From contig CALIDR010000146.1 of assembly GCA_938022295.1 (NCBI GenBank), positions 1-23,225 of the forward strand: a stretch of 23,225 nt of DNA, written 5' to 3'. The notes under the pieces were generated by a model. The model was not told the DNA's origin. It did not search any database and saw only the letters and a program-made list of their open reading frames with translations. Of the stretch, positions 1 to 7,533 are shown piece by piece. The stretch comes from an uncultured Burkholderiaceae bacterium. GTDB taxonomy: Bacteria; Pseudomonadota; Gammaproteobacteria; Burkholderiales; Burkholderiaceae_C. The position numbers were made by a program, and so were the translations under genes. Positions within the stretch are counted from its first letter, which is position 1. Every line of letters begins with the position of its first letter.

Positions 1-420
1 GCGGCCCTTGGCGGTGTACGAGCGGCCGCGGAACACGGCGACGCGCTCGCCGCGCTGGTTGCGCACTTCGGTGTCGTAGACGCCGGTGCGCCCGGCCTTG
101 GAGATCTCGACGCAGGTCGCGGTCAGCACGTCGCCCAGGCGCGCCGGCGCGACGAGGTCGATCGAGAACCCCGACGCCACCGTCAGCTCGTTGTACGAAT
201 TGCACGCGAACGCGAATGCCGAGTCGGCCAGCGTCGCGATCAGGCCGCCGTGGCAGATGTCGTGGCCGTTGACCATGTCGTCGCGCACCGTCATCGTCAG
301 CACGGCGCGGCCGGGCGTGACCTCGAGCACCTGCATCCCGAGCGCCTTGGACGCGCGGTCGTTGGCGTACATCGCTTCGCGGACGTGGTCGGCGATCTGC
401 TGCGGGGTGCGGTGCGACAT
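1..420 (-). CDS. paaI: Hydroxyphenylacetyl-CoA thioesterase PaaI (3' end cut by window edge)
   Basis: Hot-dog-fold acyl-CoA thioesterase of the aerobic hybrid phenylacetate pathway. In that family it hydrolyses dead-end ring-hydroxylated or epoxidised phenylacetyl-CoA thioesters in the cytoplasm and so frees CoA. Reading leftwards from the ATG at 420 gives 140 residues with no stop before the window edge, so the C-terminus lies outside. The family signature is clear: an HGG motif followed by an LADSAFAFACNS stretch at about residues 56-72, and the N-terminal pattern MSHRTPQQIADHV...DRASKALGM that is typical of PaaI. This start is preferred because no other in-frame start lies nearby and the N-terminus matches the family, although no strong Shine-Dalgarno sequence is visible. 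Other paa genes probably follow to the left, but this cannot be seen. The gene is divergent in position from nothing; rpoH upstream is transcribed in the same direction and ends at a terminator before it. Upstream lies a palindrome that may be its operator. Confidence 0.93.
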   Translation of the reverse strand, partial: MSHRTPQQIADHVREAMYANDRASKALGMQVLEVTPGRAVLTMTVRDDMVNGHDICHGGLIATLADSAFAFACNSYNELTVASGFSIDLVAPARLGDVLTATCVEISKAGRTGVYDTEVRNQRGERVAVFRGRSYTAKGR

Positions 421-488
421 CGGTGGCGCGGGAAGTGGACGGACGATCGACCGAAACCCCGAGCGCAAGTGGCACCCGGGCAAACTCG

Positions 489-502
489 ACCAACCGGTCG
501 GT
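489..502 (-). promoter_or_regulatory. Palindromic operator-like site upstream of paaI
   Basis: The sequence ACCAACCGGTCGGT is a 14-base palindrome with one mismatched pair, centred on ACCGGT. It lies about 70 bases upstream of the paaI start, directly downstream of a candidate -10 box, so it would cover the transcription start. Such ACCGRCCGGTCGGT-type sites suit a TetR-family dimer. From memory they resemble PaaR-type sites of betaproteobacterial phenylacetate operons; that identification is inference. Confidence 0.5.
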
Positions 503-504
503 AG

Positions 505-534
505 ATGTTAACGGCGGCGCCCGGCTTGACGCAA
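505..534 (-). promoter_or_regulatory. Candidate paaI promoter
   Basis: On the minus strand TTGCGT (534-529) is followed after 18 bases by TAACAT (510-505). These match the sigma-70 boxes at 3/6 and 4/6 positions. The expected start of transcription, near 498, falls inside the palindrome at 489-502, which fits repression by steric block. The match is weak on its own and is supported mainly by position. Confidence 0.3.
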
Positions 535-703
535 GTCAGGCCGACATCGCGTTTTCCCTGATCGCCGGCGGCATCGGTCGGCGGCGGGCGGCCGAACCTG
601 CTGCATGCGCCGATCGGCGCCGGCGGGGGCCGCGACCGGACCGCGACCATCCCGCGCCGCGAAGCCCCCGGCCTGCCCGATCCAGTGCCCGCAACGCAAC
701 GAA

Positions 704-735
704 AAGCCGTTGTCGCCCGCAGGTGACAACGGCTT
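704..735 (-). terminator. Rho-independent terminator of rpoH
   Basis: An inverted repeat has perfect 11-base arms, AAGCCGTTGTC and GACAACGGCTT (704-714 and 725-735), around a 10-base loop that can pair partly. Read on the minus strand the hairpin is followed by TTTTCG, a short U-tract. It lies 43 bases beyond the rpoH stop codon and separates rpoH from the paaI promoter. The rest of 540-703 holds no feature that I can support. Confidence 0.8.
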
Positions 736-777
736 CAGGGGGTCGAACGGGGCCAGCCGCGCGGCCGGCCGCCGCGA

Positions 778-1701
<924 letters not shown>

Positions 1702-1740
1702 AAATTAGTAGACCGCGCCTCGGGGTCTTTGGTTCCACCC

Positions 1741-1770
1741 ATATTAGCACTCGCGGTTGCAGAGTGCTAA
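1741..1770 (-). promoter_or_regulatory. rpoH promoter overlapping CIRCE
   Basis: On the minus strand TTAGCA (1770-1765) and TAATAT (1746-1741) are separated by 18 bases. Each matches its sigma-70 consensus box at 4 of 6 positions. The -35 box is the distal half of the CIRCE repeat and the -10 box overlaps the end of the proximal half, so bound repressor would occlude RNA polymerase. Confidence 0.55.
1744..1770. promoter_or_regulatory. CIRCE element (HrcA operator) upstream of rpoH
   Basis: TTAGCACTC, nine spacer bases (1753-1761) and GAGTGCTAA form a perfect 9-9-9 inverted repeat identical to the canonical CIRCE consensus. It starts 42 bases upstream of the rpoH ATG. CIRCE is the DNA site of HrcA, the GroE-modulated heat-shock repressor. 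hrcA itself is not in the window. Confidence 0.93.
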
Positions 1771-1843
1771 CGCCCGCCGCACCTTGGTTGCCAAAGGGTG
1801 CCGCAAAGCTGCCCGGGCGTCAGGCCCCGGTCAGTGCCCGCGC

Positions 1844-1849
1844 CAGAAT
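1844..1849 (+). promoter_or_regulatory. Candidate -10 box for the sensor-kinase operon
   Basis: CAGAAT followed by CGGTGGC lies 54 bases before the first gene of the plus-strand operon. The same AGAATCGGT string recurs before fba and purC. No good -35 box is visible, so this is tentative. Confidence 0.3.
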
Positions 1850-1903
1850 CGGTGGCATTTCACGACGAGAACGCGGCGCCGAGCCGCGCCCGCGGAGACG
1901 CCC

Positions 1904-2113
1904 TTGTTCCGAGGTCTGACCGCGCAGCGGCTGGTCGCCCTGTTCGTCGGCGGCTGGGCGCTGCTGAACTTCCCGCTGCTCGCGATCTGGGACCGCGATG
2001 CGACCCTGCTCGGGCTGCCGTTGTTCCCGGCCGCGCTGTTCGCGGTGTGGGCGGCGCTGATCGCCGCTCTGGCCTGGGTCGTCGAGCGCGGCGACGACGA
2101 TGCGGAGTCCTGA
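1904..2113 (+). CDS. Small two-helix membrane protein, possible SLC5 small subunit
   Basis: A 69-residue protein starting at TTG 1904, chosen because GGAGA (1894-1898) lies five bases upstream. The only upstream ATG in frame (1757) lies inside the CIRCE element and would add a non-hydrophobic arginine-rich leader. The product begins MFRGLTAQRLVALF and has two hydrophobic segments, at about residues 8-28 and 38-60, joined by WDRDATLLGLPLFP. It ends in the acidic tail ERGDDDAES. The topology of two helices with a G-x-P-L-F turn recalls the small partner proteins of sodium/solute symporters (DUF3311, DUF4212, YhdT). I do not recognise the exact family. The stop is three bases before the next gene, which encodes an SLC5-type sensor, so a role as its membrane partner is plausible but inferred. 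Confidence 0.7.
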   Translation: MFRGLTAQRLVALFVGGWALLNFPLLAIWDRDATLLGLPLFPAALFAVWAALIAALAWVVERGDDDAES

Positions 2114-2116
2114 GCG

Positions 2117-4879
2117 GTGCTCGCCGCCCCGCTCGTCCTCGGCACCTCGTTCGCCTACCTGCTGCTGCTGTTCGCCGTCGCCTGGTGGGCCGACCGGCGC
2201 GCCGCCGACGGCCGCTCGGTGATCGGCAACGCGTGGGTCTACGCGCTGTCGATGGCGGTGTACTGCACCGCCTGGACGTACTTCGGCAGCGTCGGCCGTG
2301 CCGCCACCGCCGGCGTGTGGTTCCTGCCGATCTACCTCGGCCCGACGCTGGCGATGGTGCTGGCTTGGATGGTGGTGCGCAAGATGATCCGCATCGCGCG
2401 CACGTACCGCATCACGTCGATCGCCGACCTGGTGGCCAGCCGCTACGGCAAGAGCCGGGCGCTGGCGGGGCTGGTGACGCTGATCACGGTGGTGGGCATC
2501 GTGCCCTACATCGCCCTGCAGCTGAAGGCGATCGCCAGCGGCTTCGCGCTGCTGACCACGCCGGTGGGCGCGCCGCTGCCCGGGCGCGACGACTGGTGGC
2601 GCGACGGCACGTTCTACACCGCGCTGGCGCTGGCCGGCTTCACGATGGTGTTCGGCACCCGCCACCTGGACACCACCGAGCGCCACGAGGGGATGGTGGC
2701 GGCGATCGCGTTCGAGTCGGTCGTCAAGCTGGTCGCGTTCCTCGCCGTGGGCATCTTCGTCACCTGGGGCCTGTTCGCCGGCCCGGGGGACCTGTTCGCG
2801 CGTGCGCTCGCGGTGCCCGAGCTCGAGCGGCTGCTCAGCCTCGACCAGGGCAAGGGCTTCGCCTACGAACAGTGGTTCGCGCTGACGCTGCTGGCGATGC
2901 TGTCGGTCGTCTTCCTGCCGCGGCAGTTCCAGGTCATGGTCGTCGAGAACGTCGACGAGCGGCACCTGAAGCGCGCCGTGTGGGCGTTCCCGGCGTACCT
3001 GCTCGCGATCAACGTCTTCGTGCTGCCGATCGCGCTCGGCGGACTGCTGTACTTCGGCGACGGCAGCGCCGCCAGCGCCGACACGTTCGTGCTGTCGCTG
3101 CCGCTGGCCGAAGGGCACGCGCTGCTCGCGCTCGGCGTGTTCATCGGGGGGCTGTCGGCGGCCACCGGGATGGTGATCGTCGAGGCGATCGCGGTGTCGA
3201 CGATGGTGTGCAACGACCTCGTGATGCCGCTGCTGCTGCGCAACCCCGGGTTCGCCGCCCGCCACGACCTCGACCGCGTGCTGCTGTTCGTGCGCCGCTC
3301 GGCGATCCTGGGCATCCTGCTGCTCGGCTACGTGTACTTCCACCTCGCCGGCGAGGCGTACGCGCTGGTGTCGATCGGCCTCATCAGCTTCGCCGCGGTG
3401 GCGCAGTTCGCGCCGGCGGTGCTCGGCGGCATGTACTGGAAGGGCGGCACCCGCAGCGGCGCCTTCGCCGGGCTGGCGGCCGGCTTCGCGCTGTGGGCGT
3501 ACACGCTGATGCTGCCCTCGATCGCCAAGTCGGGCTGGTTCCCGGCCGGCTTCCTCGAGCACGGGCTGTTCGGCGTCGAGCTGCTGCGCCCCGAGGCGCT
3601 GCTCGGCCTCGCGGGGCTGGACAACCTGACGCACTCCCTCTTCTGGAGCCTGCTCGCCAACGTCGGCCTGTACGTGACGGTGTCGCTGTGGCGCCAGCCC
3701 TCGGCCAGCGAGACGAGCCAGGCGCTGCTGTTCGTCGACGTGTTCGAGCGCGGCGCCGCGCACGCGCGCCCGGTGTTCTGGCGCGGCCGCGCGCAGGTGG
3801 CGGACCTGCTCGCGCTCGCCGGCCGCTTCCTCGGCGCCGCACGCGCGCAGCGCCTGTTCGAGGACTACGCGCGCCGCGTCGGCGCCACCGGCGTGGCGCA
3901 GATCCCGGCCGACGCGCGGCTGGTGCACTTCGTGGAGACCGAACTCGCCGGCGCGATCGGCAGCGCCTCGGCGCGGGTGATGGTGGCCTCCGTCGTCGAG
4001 GAGGAGGCGCTCGACCTCGACGACGTGATGCGCATCCTCGACGAGGCGTCGCAGCTGCGCGCCTACTCGCGCGAGCTCGAGCAGGTCACCGCCGAGCTGC
4101 GCCACGCCAACGAGCAGCTCAAGAGCCTGGACCGGCTGAAGGACGACTTCATGTCGTCGGTGACGCACGAACTGCGCACGCCGCTGACGTCGATCCGCGC
4201 GCTCGCCGAGCTGATGCTCGACGACCCACAGATGGACGCCGCGCAGCGCCAGCAGTTCCTCGGCATCGTCGTCCACGAGACCGAGCGCCTGAGCCGGCTC
4301 GTCAACCAGGTGCTCGACATGGCCAAGATCGAGTCGGGCCACGCCGAGTGGCACAACACCGACGTCGACCTGCGGGCGCTGTGCACGCAGGCCGCGCAGA
4401 CGGTGGGCGAGCTGGTGCGCGAGCGCGGCGCGACGCTGCACCTGGACCTGCCGCCGTCGGTGCCGACGATCCGCGCCGACGCCGACCGCCTGACGCAGGT
4501 GCTGCTCAACCTGCTGTCCAACGCCGCCAAGTTCGTGCCCCGCGAGGGCGGGCGCATCGACCTCAGGCTGCGCGCCGGCGCCGACGGCCTGACGGTGGAG
4601 GTGCAGGACAACGGCCCCGGCGTGCCGGCCGACCAGCGCGCGCTGATCTTCGAGAAGTTCCGCCAGGGCGGCGACGCCGCCCACCGCCCGCAGGGCACGG
4701 GCCTCGGGCTGCCGATCAGCCGCCAGATCGTCGAGCACTTCGGCGGCCGCATGGAGCTGCGGCCTGACACTGGTCAAGGCGCGTGCTTCGCCTTTACCCT
4801 ACCGTGGACGACACCCGGGACGGCGCCGCGCGAGACCGCGCCAGAAGCGCCGCCCGCCGCAGGAGACGCCCCCCGATGA
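2117..4879 (+). CDS. SLC5 transporter-fused sensor histidine kinase (CbrA/CrbS class)
   Basis: A 920-residue membrane protein starting at GTG 2117, three bases after the preceding stop. Residues 1 to about 510 form a sodium:solute symporter (SLC5) module with about a dozen hydrophobic helices. A STAC domain follows (about 535-640, starting LLFVDVFERG), then a coiled linker (about 650-680). The kinase core has phospho-acceptor His684 in VTHELRTPL, N-box Asn798/Asn802 in NLLSNAAKF, the DNGPG motif from Asp831 and the GTGLGLPIS motif from Gly860. All kinase motifs are intact. Unlike CbrA there is no obvious PAS domain between STAC and the kinase. Family members sense nutrients such as histidine or acetate and may also transport them; the ligand here is unknown. 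The stop overlaps the start of the response regulator gene (ATGA), which indicates translational coupling. Confidence 0.92.
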   Translation: MLAAPLVLGTSFAYLLLLFAVAWWADRRAADGRSVIGNAWVYALSMAVYCTAWTYFGSVGRAATAGVWFLPIYLGPTLAMVLAWMVVRKMIRIARTYRITSIADLVASRYGKSRALAGLVTLITVVGIVPYIALQLKAIASGFALLTTPVGAPLPGRDDWWRDGTFYTALALAGFTMVFGTRHLDTTERHEGMVAAIAFESVVKLVAFLAVGIFVTWGLFAGPGDLFARALAVPELERLLSLDQGKGFAYEQWFALTLLAMLSVVFLPRQFQVMVVENVDERHLKRAVWAFPAYLLAINVFVLPIALGGLLYFGDGSAASADTFVLSLPLAEGHALLALGVFIGGLSAATGMVIVEAIAVSTMVCNDLVMPLLLRNPGFAARHDLDRVLLFVRRSAILGILLLGYVYFHLAGEAYALVSIGLISFAAVAQFAPAVLGGMYWKGGTRSGAFAGLAAGFALWAYTLMLPSIAKSGWFPAGFLEHGLFGVELLRPEALLGLAGLDNLTHSLFWSLLANVGLYVTVSLWRQPSASETSQALLFVDVFERGAAHARPVFWRGRAQVADLLALAGRFLGAARAQRLFEDYARRVGATGVAQIPADARLVHFVETELAGAIGSASARVMVASVVEEEALDLDDVMRILDEASQLRAYSRELEQVTAELRHANEQLKSLDRLKDDFMSSVTHELRTPLTSIRALAELMLDDPQMDAAQRQQFLGIVVHETERLSRLVNQVLDMAKIESGHAEWHNTDVDLRALCTQAAQTVGELVRERGATLHLDLPPSVPTIRADADRLTQVLLNLLSNAAKFVPREGGRIDLRLRAGADGLTVEVQDNGPGVPADQRALIFEKFRQGGDAAHRPQGTGLGLPISRQIVEHFGGRMELRPDTGQGACFAFTLPWTTPGTAPRETAPEAPPAAGDAPR

Positions 4880-5250
4880 GCATCAAGGTCCTGATCGCCG
4901 ACGACGAGCCGAACATCCTGATCTCGCTCGAGTTCCTGATGAAGCGCGAGGGCTACGAGGTGCACGTCGCGCGCGACGGCCAGGAGGCGCTCGACGCGCT
5001 GCGCCGCGAGCGCCCGCGGCTGGTGCTGCTGGACGTGATGATGCCGAAGAAGACCGGCTTCGAGGTCTGCCAGGAGCTGCGCGCCGACGACGCGATCCGC
5101 GACACGCTGGTGCTGATGCTCACCGCCAAGGGCCGCGACACCGACATCGCCAAGGGCATGGCGATGGGCGCCGACGCCTACATGACGAAGCCGTTCTCGA
5201 CCAAGGAGCTGGTGCAGAAGGTGCGCGAATTGCTGGAGCCCCGCGCGTGA
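4876..5250 (+). CDS. Single-domain response regulator (receiver only)
   Basis: A CheY-like receiver of 124 residues. ATG 4876 overlaps the kinase stop as ATGA and has AGGAGA nine bases upstream, so upstream in-frame ATG codons inside the kinase gene are not used. The acidic pocket is Asp9/Asp10, the phosphorylation site is Asp53 (LLDVMMP), and the conserved switch residues are Thr83 and Lys105 (KPF). The protein ends about 17 residues after the KPF motif, so there is no DNA-binding or enzymatic output domain. It is the obvious phosphate acceptor of the kinase before it. Its stop overlaps the start of the next gene (GTGA), which makes the exonuclease fusion protein a candidate partner. CrbR, the regulator paired with CrbS, has a LuxR-type DNA-binding domain; this one does not. 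Confidence 0.94.
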   Translation: MSIKVLIADDEPNILISLEFLMKREGYEVHVARDGQEALDALRRERPRLVLLDVMMPKKTGFEVCQELRADDAIRDTLVLMLTAKGRDTDIAKGMAMGADAYMTKPFSTKELVQKVRELLEPRA

Positions 5251-7430
5251 GGCGCGACACCCGGCTGCTGCGCGTGCTGGCGGTGGCGGCCGCGGGCGGC
5301 GCGCTGCTGCTGGGCGGCTGGATCGCGCTGACCGCGGCGCTGATCGGCTCGACGCTCGAGCCGCCGGCGCGCGAGGCGGTCACCGGCGCGCTGGCGCCGG
5401 CCGCGCCGCTGGCGGTGATGACGTTCCTCGCCTTCGTCGGCGCCGTCGTCGCGCTGGCGCAGGTGGCGTACCGGCGCTGGATCGCCGCGCCGGCGCGCCT
5501 GCTCGAGCAGGCGCAGGTGCTCGCCACGACCGACGTCCAGCGCGAGCTGACGAGCGACGGCAGCGCCGACGTGAAGGGGCTGGCGGGCGTGATCAACGAG
5601 CTGGTGCGCCAGCGCGAGCAGCTCAGGAGCGACGTCGCGGCGCAGGTGGCGCTGGCCAGCCGCAGCGTCGAGCAGGAGCGCAACCGCCTCGCCGCGCTGA
5701 TGAGCGAGCTCACGCAAAGCGTCGTCGTGTGCAACCTCGACGGGCGCATCCTGCTCTACAACAACCGCGCGCGGGTGCAGTTCCGCGCCCTGTCGACGGC
5801 GCCGAGCGTGGCCGCCGGTGCCGAGCTGATCGGCCTCGGGCGCTCGATCTACACCGTGTTCGACCGCAAGCTCGTCGCCCACGCGCTCGAGAGCGTGCAG
5901 CAGCGCCTGGCGCGCGGGGCGGCCAACCCCTCGGCGCAGTTCGTGACGACGACGCGCGCCGGCCAGCTGCTGCGCGTGCAGATGGCGCCGGTGCGCGCGG
6001 TGGGCGACGGCGACGCCGACGCCCACCCGCTGGCCGGCTTCGTGCTGATGCTCGACAACATCACCCGCGACTACGAGGAGGCCTCGGCGCGCGACCGCCT
6101 GCTGCACGGGCTGACCGAGGGCAGCCGGGCGTCGCTGGCGAACCTGCAGGCCGCCGTCGAGATGCTCGACTACGCCGACGTCGACGCCGCCACCCGCGAG
6201 CGCTTCCTCGCCGTGATCCGCGACGAGGCGCAGGTGATGACGCGCCGCATCCAGCAGGTGGCCGAGCAGTCGACGCAGGGGTTGGCCACGCGCTGGCCGC
6301 TCGAGGAGATGCTCGGTGCCGACCTGGTCGGTGCCGCGCAGCGGCGCATCGAGGCGCTGGGGGGGCTGCGCGCCGGGGCGGCCGAGGTCGACGCCTCGCT
6401 CTGGCTCGAGGTCGACAGCTTCTCGCTGCTGCAGGCGCTGGCGTACCTCGCGGGGCGGCTGCGCGACGAGTACGAGATCAAGCTCGTGCAGCTGCGGCTG
6501 CAGAGCGCCGGGCCCGGGCGCGCGCACCTGGACCTGATCTGGACCGGCCAAGCGATGAGCACCGAAACCGTGATGACGTGGGAGACCGACCCGATGCGCC
6601 TCGGCGCCGAGACGAGCCCGCTGGCGGTGCGCGACGTCGTGCAGCGCCACGGCGGCGAGTTCTGGTTCGAGCGCGAGCGGGTGCGCCACCAGGCGTTCTT
6701 CCGCTTCCTGCTGCCGCTGGCGCGCGAGGGCGGCGAGCTGCAGGCCTCGGCCTTCGTGCGCAGCGAGAGCCGCCCCGAGTACTACGACTTCGACCTCTTC
6801 GCGGTCACCGAGTCCAGCCGCGCGCTCGACGACCGCAAGCTCACCGAGCTCGCCTACACCGTGTTCGACACCGAGACGACCGGCCTCGAGCCGTCGGCCG
6901 GCGACGAGATCATCCAGATCGGCGCCACGCGCGTGGTCAACGGCAAGCTGCTCAAGGGCGAGTCGTTCGACCAGCTCGTCGACCCGAGGCGGCCGATTCC
7001 GCCGGCGGGCATCCCGATCCACGGCATCACGCCCGAGATGGTCGCCGGCCAGCCGACGATCGAGACCGTGCTGCCCGCGTTCCACGCCTACGCGCAGGAC
7101 ACGGTGCTCGTGGCCCACAACGCCGCGTTCGACATGCGCTTCCTGCAGCTCAAGGAGGCCGTCACCGGCTGCCGCTTCGACCAGCCGGTGCTCGACACGC
7201 TGCTGCTGTCGGCCGTCGTGCACCCGAACCAGGAATCGCACAAGCTCGAGGCGATCGCCGAGCGCTTCGACGTCACCGTGATCGGCCGCCACACCGCACT
7301 CGGCGACGCGATGGTCACCGCCGAGATCTTCCTGAAGCTGATCCCGCTGCTGGCCGAGAAAGGCATCCACACCCTCGGCCAGGCGCGGCGGGCCGCCGAG
7401 GAGACGTACTACGCGCGGCTCAAGTACTGA
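5247..7430 (+). CDS. Membrane PAS / pseudo-histidine kinase fused to DEDDh 3'-5' exonuclease
   Basis: A 727-residue protein starting at GTG 5247, overlapping the regulator stop. Two hydrophobic segments (about 7-35 and 50-75) anchor it. A HAMP-like linker and coiled coil follow, then a PAS domain (about 143-275, starting NRLAALMSELTQSVVV). Residues about 278-500 keep the outline of a HisKA/HATPase core but its motifs are lost. Glu291 stands where the phospho-acceptor His should be, no N-box Asn remains, the DNGPG Asp is Trp432 and the glycine-rich lid is absent. Residues about 535-705 are a DnaQ-like exonuclease with intact DEDDh residues Asp541, Glu543, Asp629, His682 and Asp687. Function is inferred: a signal-controlled nuclease rather than a kinase. 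DnaQ-like genes near CrbS-type kinases are known to me from gammaproteobacteria, which supports a functional link. Confidence 0.88.
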   Translation: MRRDTRLLRVLAVAAAGGALLLGGWIALTAALIGSTLEPPAREAVTGALAPAAPLAVMTFLAFVGAVVALAQVAYRRWIAAPARLLEQAQVLATTDVQRELTSDGSADVKGLAGVINELVRQREQLRSDVAAQVALASRSVEQERNRLAALMSELTQSVVVCNLDGRILLYNNRARVQFRALSTAPSVAAGAELIGLGRSIYTVFDRKLVAHALESVQQRLARGAANPSAQFVTTTRAGQLLRVQMAPVRAVGDGDADAHPLAGFVLMLDNITRDYEEASARDRLLHGLTEGSRASLANLQAAVEMLDYADVDAATRERFLAVIRDEAQVMTRRIQQVAEQSTQGLATRWPLEEMLGADLVGAAQRRIEALGGLRAGAAEVDASLWLEVDSFSLLQALAYLAGRLRDEYEIKLVQLRLQSAGPGRAHLDLIWTGQAMSTETVMTWETDPMRLGAETSPLAVRDVVQRHGGEFWFERERVRHQAFFRFLLPLAREGGELQASAFVRSESRPEYYDFDLFAVTESSRALDDRKLTELAYTVFDTETTGLEPSAGDEIIQIGATRVVNGKLLKGESFDQLVDPRRPIPPAGIPIHGITPEMVAGQPTIETVLPAFHAYAQDTVLVAHNAAFDMRFLQLKEAVTGCRFDQPVLDTLLLSAVVHPNQESHKLEAIAERFDVTVIGRHTALGDAMVTAEIFLKLIPLLAEKGIHTLGQARRAAEETYYARLKY

Positions 7431-7533
7431 GCAACCCAGCCCCGCGCGCGCCAAGTGCTCTGGAAGAAACCACCGACCTCGCTTATGAGGTTCGCGCTTC
7501 TAATTCGCCCTTCTTGAGCGGGGAAAAGATCGC

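Noticed and set aside
526..539. TTGAC-GCAA-GTCAG as an FNR-like box before paaI
   Set aside because: Only one half-site is good, it overlaps the candidate -35 box, and the paa pathway needs oxygen; probably chance.
1736..1745. CACCCATAT as a sigma-32 -10 box on the plus strand
   Set aside because: The -10 match is good but no CTTGAA-like -35 box lies 13-17 bases upstream.
1757..1903. Upstream extension of the small membrane protein from ATG 1757
   Set aside because: It would begin inside the CIRCE element and add an arginine-rich leader without a ribosome-binding site; TTG 1904 has GGAGA at proper spacing.
1820..4777. Minus-strand open frame of 985 codons opposite the sensor kinase gene, and similar long antisense frames at 5178-7454 and 11598-14594
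   Set aside because: They are mirror frames of strongly recognised genes in very GC-rich DNA. Their products are low-complexity Arg/Ala/His/Val sequences with no family motifs.
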